From: Apostichopus japonicus
Taxonomy: Eukaryota; Echinodermata; Holothuroidea; Aspidochirotida; Stichopodidae
DNA: 64,000 bases
Assembly: GCF_037975245.1 (NCBI RefSeq)
Contig: NC_092572.1
Coordinates: 19,211,989 to 19,275,988 of the forward strand
Reading direction: 5' to 3'
Shown piece by piece: positions 12,161 through 27,760 of the stretch. Position numbers and translations under genes: made by a program. The notes under the pieces are model-generated. The model had not been told where the DNA came from. It ran no database searches and worked only from the letters and a program-made list of their open reading frames with translations. How positions within the stretch are numbered: position 1 is the stretch's first letter; every line of letters begins with the position of its first letter.

Positions 12161-14124
12161 TGATATGTATCTCCTACTGTGTAGTAAGTTGACACCTATT
12201 GTTTTACAATCACACTGAATGGCTAGGGTAAACTCCCTGGGTTTGTGAAGATCTGTGGAGCAGTGTAGATATGAAATTCAATTTGGTACAAAAGACATGT
12301 ACATACTGTAGTCTTGGGTGTTGTGGTAACTGATGAACACTGTTGAAAACACAGCAAAGTATATTGCATGTGCTGCATGTACTCAGTTGGAAGTTATCAG
12401 TTGGCACCCTGGGAGTGTTATCTTGATAAGTGTGACCTCTAGGAAGCCTGCAGGTGCCAGTAAGGGTCTGTTCAAGGATATCATTTCTAGGTGGGAAAAG
12501 GGTCAGTCATAATTTATGCTTTCTACATGTTAGCTGTACATATACACATTTTAACTATTAGGATCTCATAACAATTTATATAAAATAAAATAAAATTAAA
12601 TATAATAAATAAATGGCTGTAGATATACTTAAGTTCTTTCTACGATGTTATTTGGAAACTTAGGATAATAAAAACAACATTATTGTTTGCTGAATTGACC
12701 AAATAGTTACATTTGTATAGGCACAGATTATTTTTTCAGATTTTTTTGTCTAGTAATTATTAACAGGTTTGTACCACTAGAGCTATATTAGATAGGCAAA
12801 AAAATAACAGAAAAATGCATCGTTAAAAAAAAATGCCACATGTACTATTTATGTAATTAATTTGGCCACTTATATCCAGTGAGTTCCGATTTGAATATCA
12901 CGATTATCAGAATAGATGACAGCTGATCAGACTAATTAAGGTCCAGTGATGTCATAATTTGTCACCAAAATTGAGTGGCTGGTATCGAGAGCTCTAAATT
13001 AACGACTCGTATTGGTTCTGAAGAAGTACGAGATTGCTTTACTCGGATGCCTTTCATACACTGTCATTAATAACTTCCATTCTGTAATTAGAATTACAAA
13101 TTTTTATAAGAGTTTTGTTTCTTCCCTTTCATCGCAGATGAAATTAAACGAGTTGAACACACATGGGTTTCTTATTATTAGCACATACTTTGCTGAAGAT
13201 TTTACTGTTATAATTAGTTATAATTGTATAAAATAAGAATCAATATCTGTATGTTGTAAATAGTGCTGTGACCTTACCATAAAAGGCAAATAACTGAGCT
13301 GTACTTTTATCTATTTATTGATAGGTTTATATTGGGAAAATTGAAAGTAGCTTCATAATTGATTCGATGATGGTGAAACAGTGAAATGTCTCAATAAAAC
13401 AAAGAAATTAATGTAAAGGTATATGTGGGTGGCTAAGACGTCTACCAGCTTCGACAAAGGTGCCTCATTTCTGGTATTTGTATTTAAGGCACCATTTTCT
13501 GGTAGTGACGTCATGGCGGGTATATCCGTGTACCCGATGGGTTCCTTGTGGTCGGGTACCCAGTTCTGAATTTCCTACCTGTGGGTGCAAGCACTAATTT
13601 GTATGCATATTATTTAGTTACTATATATGCAATCGCAGTATCAAGAATTGCTTGAATAATGATATCAAAAGATGGTATATAAATACTTTATTTACACCAA
13701 CTTTTTCCCCTTTGAGAAAGAGAAACTTGTAAGATGTAAATTGTCAATATCACTCTGCATCAATCAACTGTGTCACTCTAACAACATCATGAATAGGCCA
13801 ATTGCATGCATGAGGCTTTAAAATCAATTAAAATGCTATTATTAAATTAAATATCTGAAAAATTTTATTATGGGAGATCAAGGATGTCGTGTGTTGTAAA
13901 CTGGTTTTGCATGACTTAGACTATGTTTATCATTTGAGCATAAATGTCATAATTTATCCAATCGACTCCATTCGTTCAACTTCTTTAAAGTCTGCATTTA
14001 TTGTGTTATTAAGTTGAATCCTTCCATCTTGAGTGGTAATATGTGTATACATAACTCAACTGTGAAAGTGAGCATAGGAGGTTCTTGCATGAAGACACCA
14101 TGATGGACTACATTACTTATAGCT

Positions 14125-14472
14125 CTGCAAAGATGTCATGTACAGTGAAGGATTAGTGACGTAATATAACGTTAACCAAGATATCACAGTGAAGGAATAA
14201 TGAAGCAATATATAGCATTAGCAAAATATGAAGTACAGTAATATAGCATTAACAATGATTTCACCCTGAAGGAATAATGACGGAATACAGTGTTAACAAA
14301 GATATCACAGTGAAGGAATAATAAAGTAATATAGAATTAACAAAAATATCACAGTTAAGGACTAATAAATTAATATACATTTTAAAACAAAGATATCACA
14401 GTGAGGCAATAATGAAGTAAAATAGCGTTAGCAAAGATAGCTCATTGAATTAATGATGATTTAGCATTAACT
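14125..14472. repeat. Degenerate minisatellite, about 45-bp unit, eight copies
   Basis: The pattern aagatatcacagtgaaggaa then taatgaagtaatatagcattaac recurs with indels about eight times. Copies share the tatcacagtgaagg core but none of the neighbours are identical. Confidence 0.85.
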
Positions 14473-17400
14473 AATGAAACTGTTGACAAGATCATAACAA
14501 GTTTTATAGGTGAAGTGAAAGTTCATTATTTCAGCTTGGACATAAACAATTTGGTTAATTAACTGTATTTACTGGCCTACATACAACTCATTATATAGTT
14601 AATAGGATTATATTGCAGCTGTCATGGAAAGCAGGTTACCCACATAAACATCTTAATTAGATAAGAGCCCAGGGTCTCATATTATGTGTGAATATAACAT
14701 GGTTTGGTCGTAAGCGATACTAAGATATACAGGCCTATATCCAATACAAAAATACAGCTGTGTAGATATGCAGCCTGACACAGTAGCTGTATACACTATA
14801 TGCCTACAGATCCTCACATATCTTGTTGGCTCCTTGTTTTTCTTTAAATATCATCACATTCCAGACATCTTGAGGGGGCCTCCAGTCTTGGATATTTAGC
14901 TGTATGTTGGTACTTATCATTTTAATTAATTAGGACATCTCTTCTATATATATTTCATAGTACCAGTAAAAGTTAACTACGATTCTACATCAGATGTCAT
15001 TCTGTGTCTACTGGTGTTAGAATTGAGTGCAAGACAATATACTTAATGCAATGAAAAGTATGTTTACATTGTGTGGGTCACATAAACAGAACTGTTCAAT
15101 TAAACATTAACAGATCTTTTAAAGGGGATTATATGGTGTTGCCAAAAAAAAATGGTTGGAAAAAGAGTTAGATATGCCAACATGGGTACAAAGTTTCAAA
15201 CTCTTAAACAAAAAATTCTTAGCATCATTTTCATCTCTTTGCATTTTATGTATTACAATGTGCATTATAAGTCATGTGTTTAAAAATACACAGAGCTCTA
15301 TGAGTCATGTTGTTCCAGGCCTCGTCTACAAAGAAAAATATATGGAAGTCAAATGATTTATTTTTATTTTTAAATAATATATCCTAACATAGTATTATCA
15401 CCAGTTGTCAATGGTTTATTTAGTTATTTATTTTATTAGGATATATTTTTTGCAATCAACGTGTTATTGTTTTTCTCCACTTTGGGAACAAAAATATATA
15501 AATTGTTTTAAGGTCTTTTTCCGGTCTCCATTATTTTCTACAGGTAATTCCCACCATGGTGAAGTAGATATATCAGTTACATTGAAATTATTTGGCTTCT
15601 TCTTTAAAGTACTGTGGGAAAGACTTTGTCCCTTCCATTCAAATAACACTATTTACCTTTTGGTTCTCTACCTCTATGGAAGTAGCAAGTTGTTTAAAGT
15701 CAACACCATTCCAACACACCTTTGTAGTTTTGTAAATCATTTACCTCTTAAAAACTGCTCAAAGTATACACATTCATGCACAAGTTTATATACACATTCC
15801 AATACTGTGGGATTAAATATCACAGCTTGTTACAAGTATACTTGCCACTCTTCTCTCTCTCATGCTCAGTATGGGGTCTGGTTTTATCTTGAACTCTGGG
15901 TTTTTTAATGTACCTGTCCCCCCAAAAATACCAGGAATAAAATAGAGAAAACTGCGGTAATAATTTGATATAGTGGTTCACCTGTGCAAACCACATCATT
16001 ACACATACTGTATGTATCATAACTGATGAACAAGTGTTATAGATCTTTTGGCAGGCAGTAATATTGGTTTCAAGAAGCCTTTTGTCATACCCCCCTATAC
16101 TTGAAGTGCACAGACACATCGAGTGACTAATACAGATTTCTGTGTGGGTTGTATTATGAGTAGTATAGTGTATATACTAACAGTGACTAACTCACAGCAC
16201 ATGTCATTTAGTTCCAGTCAGACCAGAGTTCATGCTTCTGTAGTATACTTATTATCTCTCTGTCTTGCTAATTCACGATACTATTAGTGCTCAATGATTG
16301 CTTTGTCATTGATGATCCATACAGACCAGACCGGTTAGGTGAATGTGTTGTCATCAAACCCGGCAGTTGTTGAAGATGGGAATTTGTTTGATTTCTCTGG
16401 GAATTGTGGTTCGTTGGGTCTTAACTCCCCAGTCATTATTCAGTGATTAGATATCGGCAGTTCTTTGTAATTGGTGCTGGTGTGTGTGTGTGTAAAGAAG
16501 AATTTCATTGGACATTCCAGTCTGTTATAGTGGTGTAAGGATAGTTGTTCTGTTGTACATACAACAAGCTTGCTTTCTCTGTCCAGAGAGAAAATTGAAA
16601 TATAAAACTCTTATTAAAACAGCTGAGCTCTTCCTTGGTGAAATATTTCAGGATTTATCTGGGATAATTATTAAGAAGAGGAGGATCTCTTAAACTGTAT
16701 TATTAAACTTTGGAGTGTGTGGGAGGATATGAAAGAGGTAAGTCCCAGATGGAGTAAAAAGTATTTTCTGTTTTGATTAACGCTTAATTTGAGAGATACT
16801 TTGTCAAATTTGACAGTCAAATTTGTTCATTTGTTTTATCTTATGATAATTTTGATTGGTTAGTATTTTATTTGAAACAGAGGTTAGTGGTAATAAGGCG
16901 GATTTACCTTTGTCAGTTTGTGTTGATTAGTTTGAGACTAAAAAGCACATGTTTTATGTAGATTCTAAAACATCATCTTTCATACTTTCTATGTGATGGT
17001 GTACTATGTACAATCAGGAGGTGGTGGTGGAGGGGGGGGGGGGGGTAGGGGGTTGAAGACTAAGTTGTATGCAATAATTGGTTGTATTGTTCTTTGTGGT
17101 ATATTTGTTTGATATGTAACAATTATTTTCTCAAAAATTGGTAGATTTGATTGTTCCTCAACTAAAATAGGAAGATACATGATTGTGAATTTGACACCAA
17201 AGTATAACAATTGGGTGCAAGTATGTTTTATGATTGCATTGATTTGATCAAGATCAATTTAGCAGTTCGATTTTCCCAAATGCTGGTACTTGTTTTGAAG
17301 GAAAGGACATAGTTGATAATTCCTAGTTAATTCTGTGTCATTGGTTAGACAGTTTCAGCAGGGATGATGTAAACAGTCAGATATGCACACAGGCAAAGAG

Positions 17401-17484
17401 CAACAAGATAGAAAAAACAAAACAATGATAAACACATGCACAGCTGATATTCATTTCATTGATAAGCTACTGTAATTTAGACTT

Positions 17485-18232
17485 GGTATATATATTTATA
17501 TATCTGCCTGAATGTCCTCATAGAACTGTAGGACCATGCAGATAGCATGCATGGCTTAGTAACATTGTACTCAGGTTAATGTTATGGTTAAATATTACTC
17601 ATTGATATACAGATTATTCTGCCTGAATGTCCACATAGAGTGGTACTGTAGGACCATGCAATGGCATGCGTGGCTTAGTAACATTGTACTCAGGTTAATG
17701 TTATGGTTAAAAAGTACTCATTGATATACAGATTATTCTGCTTGAATGTCTGCTTGGAATAGTACAACCATGCAATGGCATGCATGGCTTAGTACCATCG
17801 TACTCAGGTTAATGTTATGGTTAAGTAGTACTCATTGATATACAGATTATTCTGCCTGAATGTCCTCATAGAATAGTACGACCATGCAACATTGGCATGC
17901 ATGGCTTAGTAACATTGTACTCGGGTTAATATTATGGTTAAATAGTACTCATTGATATACAGATTATTCTGCCTGAATGTCCACATAGAGTGGTAGGACC
18001 ATGCGATGGCATGCATGGCTTTGTAAAATTGTACTCAAATTAATGTTATGGTTTACAGGGTAGTGCTCAGTCTCATTGATATACAGATTAGATAGCCTGA
18101 ATGTCCACATAGAATAGTACGACCATGCAAATGGCATGCATGGCTTAGTAACATTGTACTCGGGTTAATGTTATGGTTAAATAGTACTCTTTGGTACAAC
18201 TTATTCTGCCTGAACGTCCAAACAGACAAGAA
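17485..18232. repeat. Minisatellite/satellite-like array, about 114-124-bp unit, about seven copies
   Basis: The landmark attgatatac occurs at 17601, 17720, 17834, 17951 and 18075, with partial copies at both edges. Each unit also holds ctgcctgaatgtc, ggcatgcatggcttagtaac and ggttaatgttatggtt. The GCATGCATGGC core is partly palindromic. Confidence 0.92.
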
Positions 18233-19869
18233 GATTGAGAAATGACAACTGTAATGTTCTAACATACAAAACATACAAATATTTCATCTCTCTCTCTCTC
18301 CCTGTAACAAATATTAAATGATGCTGAGTGTATATCTAGAGCCCTATATACTGTAGACCATTGTGAGAAATACTTAGTTGCGATCACTTATTGCTTGATG
18401 TCACAAACTTGTGTATTATAACACACTGTTTTGAGGAGGCCTGCAGTGCCTACTCACTCGGCTGTCATTGTTTGTCAATGACTAACTACTGTAACTGGTA
18501 CTATTAGATTTACTCAGTACCGGGTATATGGATAATTTGGCCTATTGTTTGACGATATCCTTTGGAAGTGTTACTTTATTTGATCAAAACAGAAAAGAAA
18601 TAAGACCATTGAAGTGGAATTTCAGAGGAGTGGTGCTTTTTCACTACAGCCACAATTTCCTGTCAAAATGTGTAGATTGTTTGGTTTCCTAAATTGAGAA
18701 AATTAGGGCAGTCAACAAAATAGAACAAGAAAGAAACATCTCTATACATGCGGACATTGTAAAAGGATTTGTAGCAAGAAACTGAGTAACCTGGGGAAAG
18801 GGGAAAAAAGAATGAAGAAAGAGAATTAGTGAGTTGACAAAGTACAGCTTAGATGCTGTAGCTGCTGCTTATGTGATAAAAAGTCATACTGTAACATAGT
18901 ATAGGCCTGCATGATATGTATGTATTGTAATTATATGTGGGGAACAGTGGTGGCACACCAGCCTTGGCAATCAAGGGAGGGGGGAACTAGGGGAAAAGGA
19001 ATTTTTTCTGGGAGAGGGAAAACAAAACATATAACACTGATATAGGGCAGGGTCTAAGGGAAGGGGATGACCCCTCCACTTTGGGAATTTGTCTACAAAT
19101 AAAATGACCTAGATGCAAACTGATGGTATCACTTGACAACTATTGACATTATTGCATTGGAAGCTGTTTCTAACACAAACAATTAGCCTAGCTCTGTATA
19201 TTTTGGATCAGTATCTGGTTGGGGGTGGGGGTAACTGGGGGCAAGGGAAATCTGTGGGGGTGGGCAAATGCCCCTCATGCCACCCCATATATGATATATA
19301 GCACCACTACTGGCAGAGTGGGCTTTAGAGAGGAAAAGAAAGAGTAACAGTCATGCAGCGAAAGTTTCAAGCAGAGTTTGTGTTTTGATGCATATGAATT
19401 GATTATATAGCCATTCATGCACAGCAGAACATTGTCATTATATATAGTATGTACTAGCTACATTAATGTACATTGAAAAAGAAGAGGAACATTGAGAGAA
19501 TATTTAAATTGTTCATAAATGTTATGAAATATCATACTGCTTTAACAGTCTCATCAGTAGGATATTTTGCTCCTTCTCTATGCATGCATAAAACATCCAA
19601 AATCCTTCTTTTTCCCACAGACAATGGTAATCAGGATTTCCTTTCTTAGTTATTGTTTACTGTGGTATTTCCTGATACACATATCAATGGTGCCTTGTTA
19701 CGACAGATATGTGTACTGCATGGAATATTGTCACATATGTACCTGCCATATCTCTAACCTTTGTGTGCACTAATGCAGAGGAATTTAACCCATGGAGATT
19801 TTCAGATCCATTTCATGGAGAGGATAATAGGTCCATATATATTTCAACATACATGCTAACATGTACAGA

Positions 19870-20075
19870 CCTGTACTGTACATGTTACTGTAGGTATATA
19901 TGGAATGGCTATGGGGACATGTTACACTACAGTGTGTATCCCTGCCTGTAAGAATATGTACTTACATGTTAGGTATATATAGAATGGCTATGGGGACATG
20001 ATACATAGGTATATGGAAGGGCTACGGGGACATGATACACTACAGTGTGTATACCTGCCTGTAAGATATATAACT
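19870..20075. repeat. Diverged duplication with gctatggggacatg core
   Basis: The block tagaatggctatggggacat plus acactacagtgtgtatacc/ccctgcctgtaag occurs at about 19894 and again at about 19975-20065, with a truncated copy between. The cactacagtgtg segment is partly palindromic. Confidence 0.8.
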
Positions 20076-22179
20076 GTATAGACTAAGAAGATATCAGTGT
20101 CTTCTCTTATCAACATCATGTGACATATTTATGTATGACAATGCAGTGAGACTGCAACTGTAGCTATATAAATATCATCAATACTGAAAAGTTTGTGACT
20201 CCTGCTTTCCCTTCAATAGCTACTGTATGCATAAATGTCTATCACTCAAGGATTCTGCTTTTCTGTTTCAGCTGTGAAAATGGCATCGGTTTATAATTAA
20301 GTCACTTTTACAATTTCTTTCATTGCTACAAAATGTATGCCTCAGATCTACTGTATGGATTTGATGAAGTTTGGAAACTCTGAAAGTCCGCTATTATGCT
20401 TAATATGCATGAAAGTGAAACCTAGCTTTTATAACCATGTTAATTGAAACTGTGTTTTTCAAAAGTCATTCTCAATAGTTAAAGAATATTGTGTACCTTT
20501 AAAACTACATATACTTATAAACTCGTTGAATGCATTGTGTGCATATCTATGGTGTGTTTTTCACATGTAAGCAAGTTGTGTAACTAGTCCGTGTTACATA
20601 TGTGTTTCACTGTTTCTGTGACTAATTGTAAAGTCATTGTGTGTGTTCCGAAAACTATTTGGCTTTCGTTAGTCACGAACAAGAATTTTCAACTGAATTT
20701 GACTATGTATCCCCATAGATGTACTACCACAATAAAGAAAACAGGGCAGTCTACTTTATTGTGTCATTTGTAGTATCCAGTAGCTCAAGCTTCTTCCCAG
20801 CCTTTACCCTCAAAGAAACTTCACTATCTGACACATTCATGTCCTTGTGAGTAATTGAACTGGGTGTATATGTAGACCATTCAGGAAAGACCTTCACTTT
20901 GAAGAAATTACTCACCAAGGTGAGAAAGCTGAAACTGGCCTGCAGTATGTGGTTATCAACTTCTCATTTAAAGAGGTAAATTAATGGACGATTGGTTTCG
21001 ATCAATTTACTCTGTAAATGAAATTAAGTCTTGTCTTATAGTGCGAACACATGTCCCTAATTTCTGTTGAGTAATATATATTTATAGAGTAAAAATAAGG
21101 TTCATTCCCAAGTAGTTGGTTTTTAAGGGCTGCATGTGTAACTAATTCTACCATGATTAGCTAGTCATCTCGGCTTTTCAGTACAGAGTGCACGATCTAA
21201 CAGACGCAAATTTACATGATTCCATGCATACATTAATTGGCTTGAAGAAGTGGATACTTCTAGATAGGATGTGACCTAGCTAGCCTAGTTATTAATTTAA
21301 CTTTCTTCTGTACATGGTTTGTATACAGTATGTGCAGTGCATATACTTCTACAGTGCTGTTTGCATACGTATAGCTACTATGCATACCTACATATAGCTA
21401 CTATATACATACATATAGCTACTATGCAAACATAGCTGCTATGCACACATGCTGTGCATGTTCTATACACATGTATAAATCTACAGTGCTATATATACAA
21501 CCAGCTTGATTGGCTCCATTGTAAATCAGAGAGCATTACGAGTAAAACACGCAGTAATATATACGATGGTTTATGACGACTCTCAATTTGATTTCAAGCG
21601 CTCAAAGCCTTCCCTGAATATTCACTAAATTGCTCATTCAGTGAAGCCTTGATTTGAATTACCCATACATTTTGGACCCTTACCTTTACCCACCAGCCCT
21701 TTGACTGGTTTCGCCAGTCAAGCACACCTCTTAAGTACTCCTCTATCATTGCAGCCTTAATTCTCTGAATGAGTTCATGCATGCAGATCTACTATTTCCA
21801 TACATAACTAGGCCCTATGAACCCTTTTACTGGGCCTTATTTTCACTGATTAGTCCTTTCATTGGTATAATACTATTGCCTGAGCTTCCCCAATCCACTT
21901 CTCACGGTGCGTGCATGCATGACCATCTATATACATGTTGGGAATTGTTTGCTTACAGTACAACTACTGCAGCAGTTACAATGCTAGAACAATAATCTAT
22001 AACATCTGGGTACAGGAAGCAATTGAAACTTCAAAACATACATAGGAAATTAATTTTTAGCAAACACCATCTTGAGTACATATCAGTGAACTTGAACTAT
22101 AATGTCGCATTCAGGAAAAAAACAGCCTTCTGTCCACAATTCCGTCAACTAGGAGATTCTTGGATTTGGCTTCAAGGGT

Positions 22180-22530
22180 TTCAAACAAGCTACAACAGGT
22201 ATATATTCAGCAATATGTTACTGTACAGGTATCAAAGTGGCATCAATTTGCATTTCAAATAGCTACAACAGGTATATACAGCTATATTTTACTGTACATG
22301 TATTGGAGTTGTGTCAATTTACATATCAAATAGCTACAACAGGAATATGCAGCTATATATTATTGTACATGTATCTAAGTAGCATAAATTAGCATTTTAT
22401 AATAGCTGCAACAGGTATACCGCTATATATTATTGTACATGTAGCATAAATTAGCATTTCAAATAGCTACAACAGCTACATATTCAGCTATATACATATT
22501 ACTGTACATCTAACAAAGTTACATAAATTT
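22180..22530. repeat. Minisatellite, about 72-bp unit, five copies
   Basis: agctacaacaggtatata recurs near 22185, 22260, 22331, 22405 and 22466, each followed by tatattactgtacatgta and a gcataaatttgcatttcaaat segment. Confidence 0.88.
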
Positions 22531-23399
22531 GCACGTAGCATATTTTTTTAGCATATCTGTTCTTCGATAAACAGGACGTACTTTGTAGTCTTAGAACTTA
22601 GTAATTATATATATACTCCACACTACTTGTGAAATTTAACTGAAAAAAAAGTATCCCTCAGACTCAATCTTTCTAGATTTCATACAAGACCCTCGATGTC
22701 ATCAGCATTTATTTTCTTGATTGATATTCCTACTTATAAAGATCTCCCCAGACAATAAACGCAATCATGACAACAAACTGATCAGCCGAAGATTGAGATT
22801 CCGAGCGACAAATAATTTGGTCACCCTAAAATATTCCGATAGAAAGCTTCACTGTTTAAAACCGTGCCGATTTTGAAAGTTGTTTTGTAGTCTTTGACTT
22901 ATAATCTATAACCAACAAGATTCTGTATCGCTCGATAACCAGATGGAGAGAGCTATTGTAGGTCTCTCGTTTTAATTTCCTCGGCTATCGACACTTCACA
23001 TCTAAAGCATCCATCCTTCTTAATTTCCTGTTTTTCAATCCCAGAGCAGTTGTTGCTGTAATTGAAAATGAAATAGTAGGAGGGGCCCTCGGCGATGGCC
23101 TCGAAAGAGAGATGGGACAGAGTAAATTAGAGAACTCTTTGTTTTTAATATGTCCCAAGTTTGAGAAGTCTAGGTCATGTTAATGCCCAAGGTTGTGTAT
23201 TAACAGAATGTTTCCATTGCATGTCTTCCCAGCCCTTGTGTGTATGATTTCAGTAGGCGAAGAAATACATGAGTCAGAGTAGCGAGGCTGTCAGATCTCA
23301 GAGTTGATATTGTAATTGCAAAGGAAACACTAGGAATTGGGGGCTGCTTAACATGCCTGAATAAGAAAAGATGAAATAACTAGGGAGAATGTGGACATT

Positions 23400-23975
23400 G
23401 TAAAATGTTTATACCCAGTGTGGGTCCTTAGGTAATATGTAAATACTAATGTGGAACCTATTGTGTATATGTTCATACCAGTGTGGATCCAATAGGTAAT
23501 ATGTTCATACCAGTGTGGGTCCTTAGGTAGTATGTTCATACCAGTGTGGGTCCTTAGGTAATATGTAAATACCAATTTGGATCCTATATGTTTATACAAT
23601 GTGGATCATTAGGTAATATATGTTTATACCAATGTGGGTCCTTAGGTGATATGTTTATACCAGTGTGGATCCTTAGGTAATATGTAAATACCAATTTGGA
23701 TCCTAATGTGTACATATGTTTATAGAATGTGCATCATTAGGTAATATGTTTATACCAGTGAGGATCCCTAGGTAATATGTTACTTTATAGCACTGTGGAT
23801 CCTTAGGTAATATGTTTATACCAATGTGAATCCTAAGGTAATATGTTTATACCAATGTGGATAGATATGTTTAATGTTTATACCACTGTGGATCCTTAGG
23901 TAGATGTATATACCACTGTGGATCCTTTATGTCTATAGAACTGTACCCTTAGGTAATTAATATGTTCATACCAAT
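23400..23975. repeat. Minisatellite, about 30-bp unit, roughly twenty copies
   Basis: The unit taggtaatatgtttatacca followed by gtgtggatcct is repeated across 575 bp with substitutions (ttcata/ttaaat variants) and occasional shortened copies. Short ORFs on the minus strand with YKH/THTG-like repeats are products of this array, not genes. Confidence 0.92.
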
Positions 23976-26900
23976 GTGAATTGGAATGTTTACAAACATT
24001 TTGCCTCCCCCTTAGGCCTGAATTTGGGGCGTGAGCATCAATATGAAATTGAGCTGTCAGCTACGCTCTGCATTTAGAACAAAGGCGCTAAATCAAGCGT
24101 AAATATTTGGTTCAAGCTTGCACCAAGCAGTTTTGGGAATGCCACGCTTCTGTGGAATGCAATAGCTTGATAAATGAATGTAGCATTAATAACTTTGTCA
24201 GTCAAAGTACTATTTTGGCTGTGTATAAACAGTACATTACATGTATAAGGTATATATGCAGGGAAAATGTCTTTGTTAATGGTTTCAATAGCACATTTTG
24301 TGGGTTATGAAATTGGAAGATAGTCTACACTATTTTTGAAGGTTCTGTACTGTACAGACACTGTTAATGAGTCTTTGCAAAATTTTGTGTGACATATAAA
24401 CTAGATATTCCTGGGTATCATGGTATGCATTCAACATAATTAAGTTAGTTAAATCTAAAAGAAATATGTAGTGTTCAAAGGCCTGAACCAAATACGGAAG
24501 AAAAAAAAATGGATGCATTCTAAAATTTACTTATAGAGGGTTTCTCGGAATAATTAATTATTAAACAGTCATGAAGGTTTTTAAAGTTGCCCCCCCCCCC
24601 AAAAAAAATGTGTTACTTCTACAGTATGCGATCAAGATCATGTGGTATATAGCAACGTTTTTTAACCTGGGGTGCAATTGTAAGCCCTGGGGGGTGGGGG
24701 GTACGATGCAACTAGAATTCCGGGGGGGGGGTACATATTAGCTATAAAGGCAGAAACAGCAAATTTCTTAAAGCGGTATTAGTTCATGCAAACAGCATGG
24801 TGGTTAAGTCAGTGTAATTTTTATTTTATTTTATTTTTTTCAAACTTGCTAAGAAGTGTAAGTAAGGTATTGGACAAGGTTAAGAAACATAGGCATCTAT
24901 TCATTCATTGATAATGACCTAGAAACCTACATATATACATGTAATTAGATTAGATTCTATACTTGTTAGTAATTCATCTGCTCCCCAACAGGTAAATTTG
25001 TTTCCCAGTAGTCTTTATCCAGTCAGTGCTGTGGCCACTTTATTATGGAATCAGAAATATTGGCATATAATCTTTGTGGATGGTACTTCAAATTTTTGGG
25101 TAACTATAGGGGAGAAAATGTAGCCATCCATATACAGCTTGAACCCAGGACAATAGTATCATATCAGTGTAAATTTGTGCCTCTACTTTATTTTGTTATG
25201 AATCTCACATTCACAGTCTATAACAACCAGGCTTCTACTCTGTACTTTCCCACCCCCCCCCCTTTCTTTTTTGTCTTTCTAGAAGTCGATAAATATTATC
25301 AGTGAATGATGGATGGTCCAAATATTTAACTTCCATAAACTGTTGAGTAATATGACTTTTGCTATATATACTGTTGATGTGTTAGTTGTGTTTCAATTAG
25401 TCATGGTGTTGATACAGATCTGGCATGCCATTTAGAACAAAGCTGCTTTCTGTTCTGACTGTAACTGACTATCTAAATTCCAGAAAGGGCAACAGAGTTC
25501 ACATAGGCACACATACATACACACACATATATTATATGTACTTTATATGTATACATATATACAGAGAAATGGTCTGCTTGGCACATGTTTGTTTGGTGAC
25601 TCAAACATATTAGAAGTGTTAGTAACAATAACAGTGAACTTAAACAATAAGATTATGACAGGTTCTGCAGGTTACATGTTTAACCTGAAAGCATGGTTAT
25701 GTAGGCTAAGAGTTGTACTGTATAGTATAGCCTACTTAGCCCATTAAAATTGGTTGAAGACGGGTTACTTCTACAAAACACTCTTGGCAATTCTAAGGCT
25801 GCCAAATATTTTGTTGACTCATGATCAATTTCTAAGAAGAGAATGATCGTGTTTTTGGTTTTTTTTAAAGTTTGAAATCTGATTCCTACATTATTGTAAA
25901 CATGAGTCATGTTCTAGTATTTTAAGGGTCACCCAAAAATTGTGGTGGACTGCCAAGAAATTTTGGTATAGAAAGAAAAATGAAATTGTGGGGAAAAACT
26001 TGGCTACTTACATGTTCAATTACGTCAGTATCATAATATGGGAAAAATGAGGCAAACTTTACATCATGATGTAATACAGTATATATATTACATACCCGCT
26101 TGTTGTAATACACTTTTGTAACAGTATTCATCTGATATTAATGAAGTTGTTATATAGACATCATAATCTGAGTTATTTTAAGGTCATTCATTTTTTTGAG
26201 AAGGACATGTATCCATGCTATCCAGGAATTGTTAATGTTAAGTATTTCCATGTTTGACTGTGCATGTAAAATAATATAGACCATGTGAGTTTGCAAATCT
26301 TCATTTGGTATACCTATTATAACTCTCCATTTCTCTATAGACATAATTAATGAATTATTCTTTTAATGAAAGAAATAATCCTCTTGAATGCTTTACAGAG
26401 CTCTTAATAATCTTTATCAAATCTCTTGAACTTTTAAAGAGTTTTGAACTCTTCCCTGTAATCAGATCATCTTTTTCCCTGTCACCTAATTATTTTATGT
26501 TGTTAACTGTCATTAACATTCAGAACTAATTAAACTACTATTGTTATGATCTAGTGGCAGCTTTTTTATGCTCATTCAAACTTTGTTTTTCAATCTATTT
26601 TTATTTTCTCTTTCAAACCTTATCGATTGCTTGTCACAATGCGCTAATTATGTTAATATATGTATTTTACTGCACTCTCTCACCCTTCAAGGACTCAGCA
26701 CCAATCAGATTGACCCCGCGATGCACTCACATTCTTCTCTCGTACACAAGAGCGGAAGTGTGAAATGCTTGATATAACCGTGAATGATCAATCAAAACCC
26801 ACCATAATCTGATAGAAAATCAATTTCCCTCCCGAGCAAGCGTCATGTTCTTAGGGGTATTAAATACAAAATCAGATATCTGTGATCATTCCAAAGCCAT

Positions 26901-27760
26901 TTGAATCGAGTTTTGCACGAAACGATTATTTCCCACGAGTGCCAAGAGAATGAGGTTTAAAAGTCGCATAATTACTGGGTAGTTCTCGACTGCGATCATA
27001 TCATTTTTACTCTTCCATGGATCTAGGACGCCGTCACTCACCCACGACAAACTGTCGAGCTGTTATAATGTTGACTTTTCTTCCGTTTATTTACGGGCGC
27101 AGTATTTTTATTTTATGAGGGGAAATTTGTTAATATCTTTCTCTCTAGGGTCTCGCTCACCTTGTCCGCTACACAAAATAAATTTTCATCAATTGTGATA
27201 TATGAAAGAAGTTTCCATCTTGAATCAGTGACCTTCTTCATCACGTTTATTGAAATTTGTGTAGATTATCGTTACAAGCTGTCCCAGTTCTACTGCTGAG
27301 GTTAACGTTGTCACAAGTGATACTATTTCGGGGATATGGGGGAGAGGAAGTGGGGGAGGGATTAGGGAAGGTAGATTAGGGGAGGTTGATTAAACAGTCA
27401 GCAGAGGTAGCCAGTGTACAGTAAAAGTAGATTAACAGTGGAAAATGGACCACTGACGGTTCTTGCAAAAATAGTTTCAAACACGAAGTTGGTGGCGCTA
27501 TGGATCAACAGATAACCTGGTTAGGTAGACAGACCAGCTAGTGGAAGTGGAGTGGGGACAGGATGCCTGATGTAACCTAATTGGTACATATATGCCAGGT
27601 TACTTTCATCTCTGGCAGATTTAAATGAGTTGTAATCCAGGTTTTCTGTATGTGAAGAAAAATATATAGCCCTCCTCCCCACCTCCCCCCCCCCTCCAAA
27701 ATAAAAGAAGGAGAAGGAAACGGAAGGAAGAACAAGTGACAACAGTACATAAGAGAACAT

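Noticed and set aside
15405-15908. Plus-strand ORF of 167 codons
   Set aside because: Phe/Tyr/Leu/Ser-rich composition expected from T-rich intron; no domain, no homologue recognised, no splice borders.
23348-23599. Minus-strand ORF with repeated THTG-like peptides
   Set aside because: Produced by the 30-bp minisatellite at 23400-23975.
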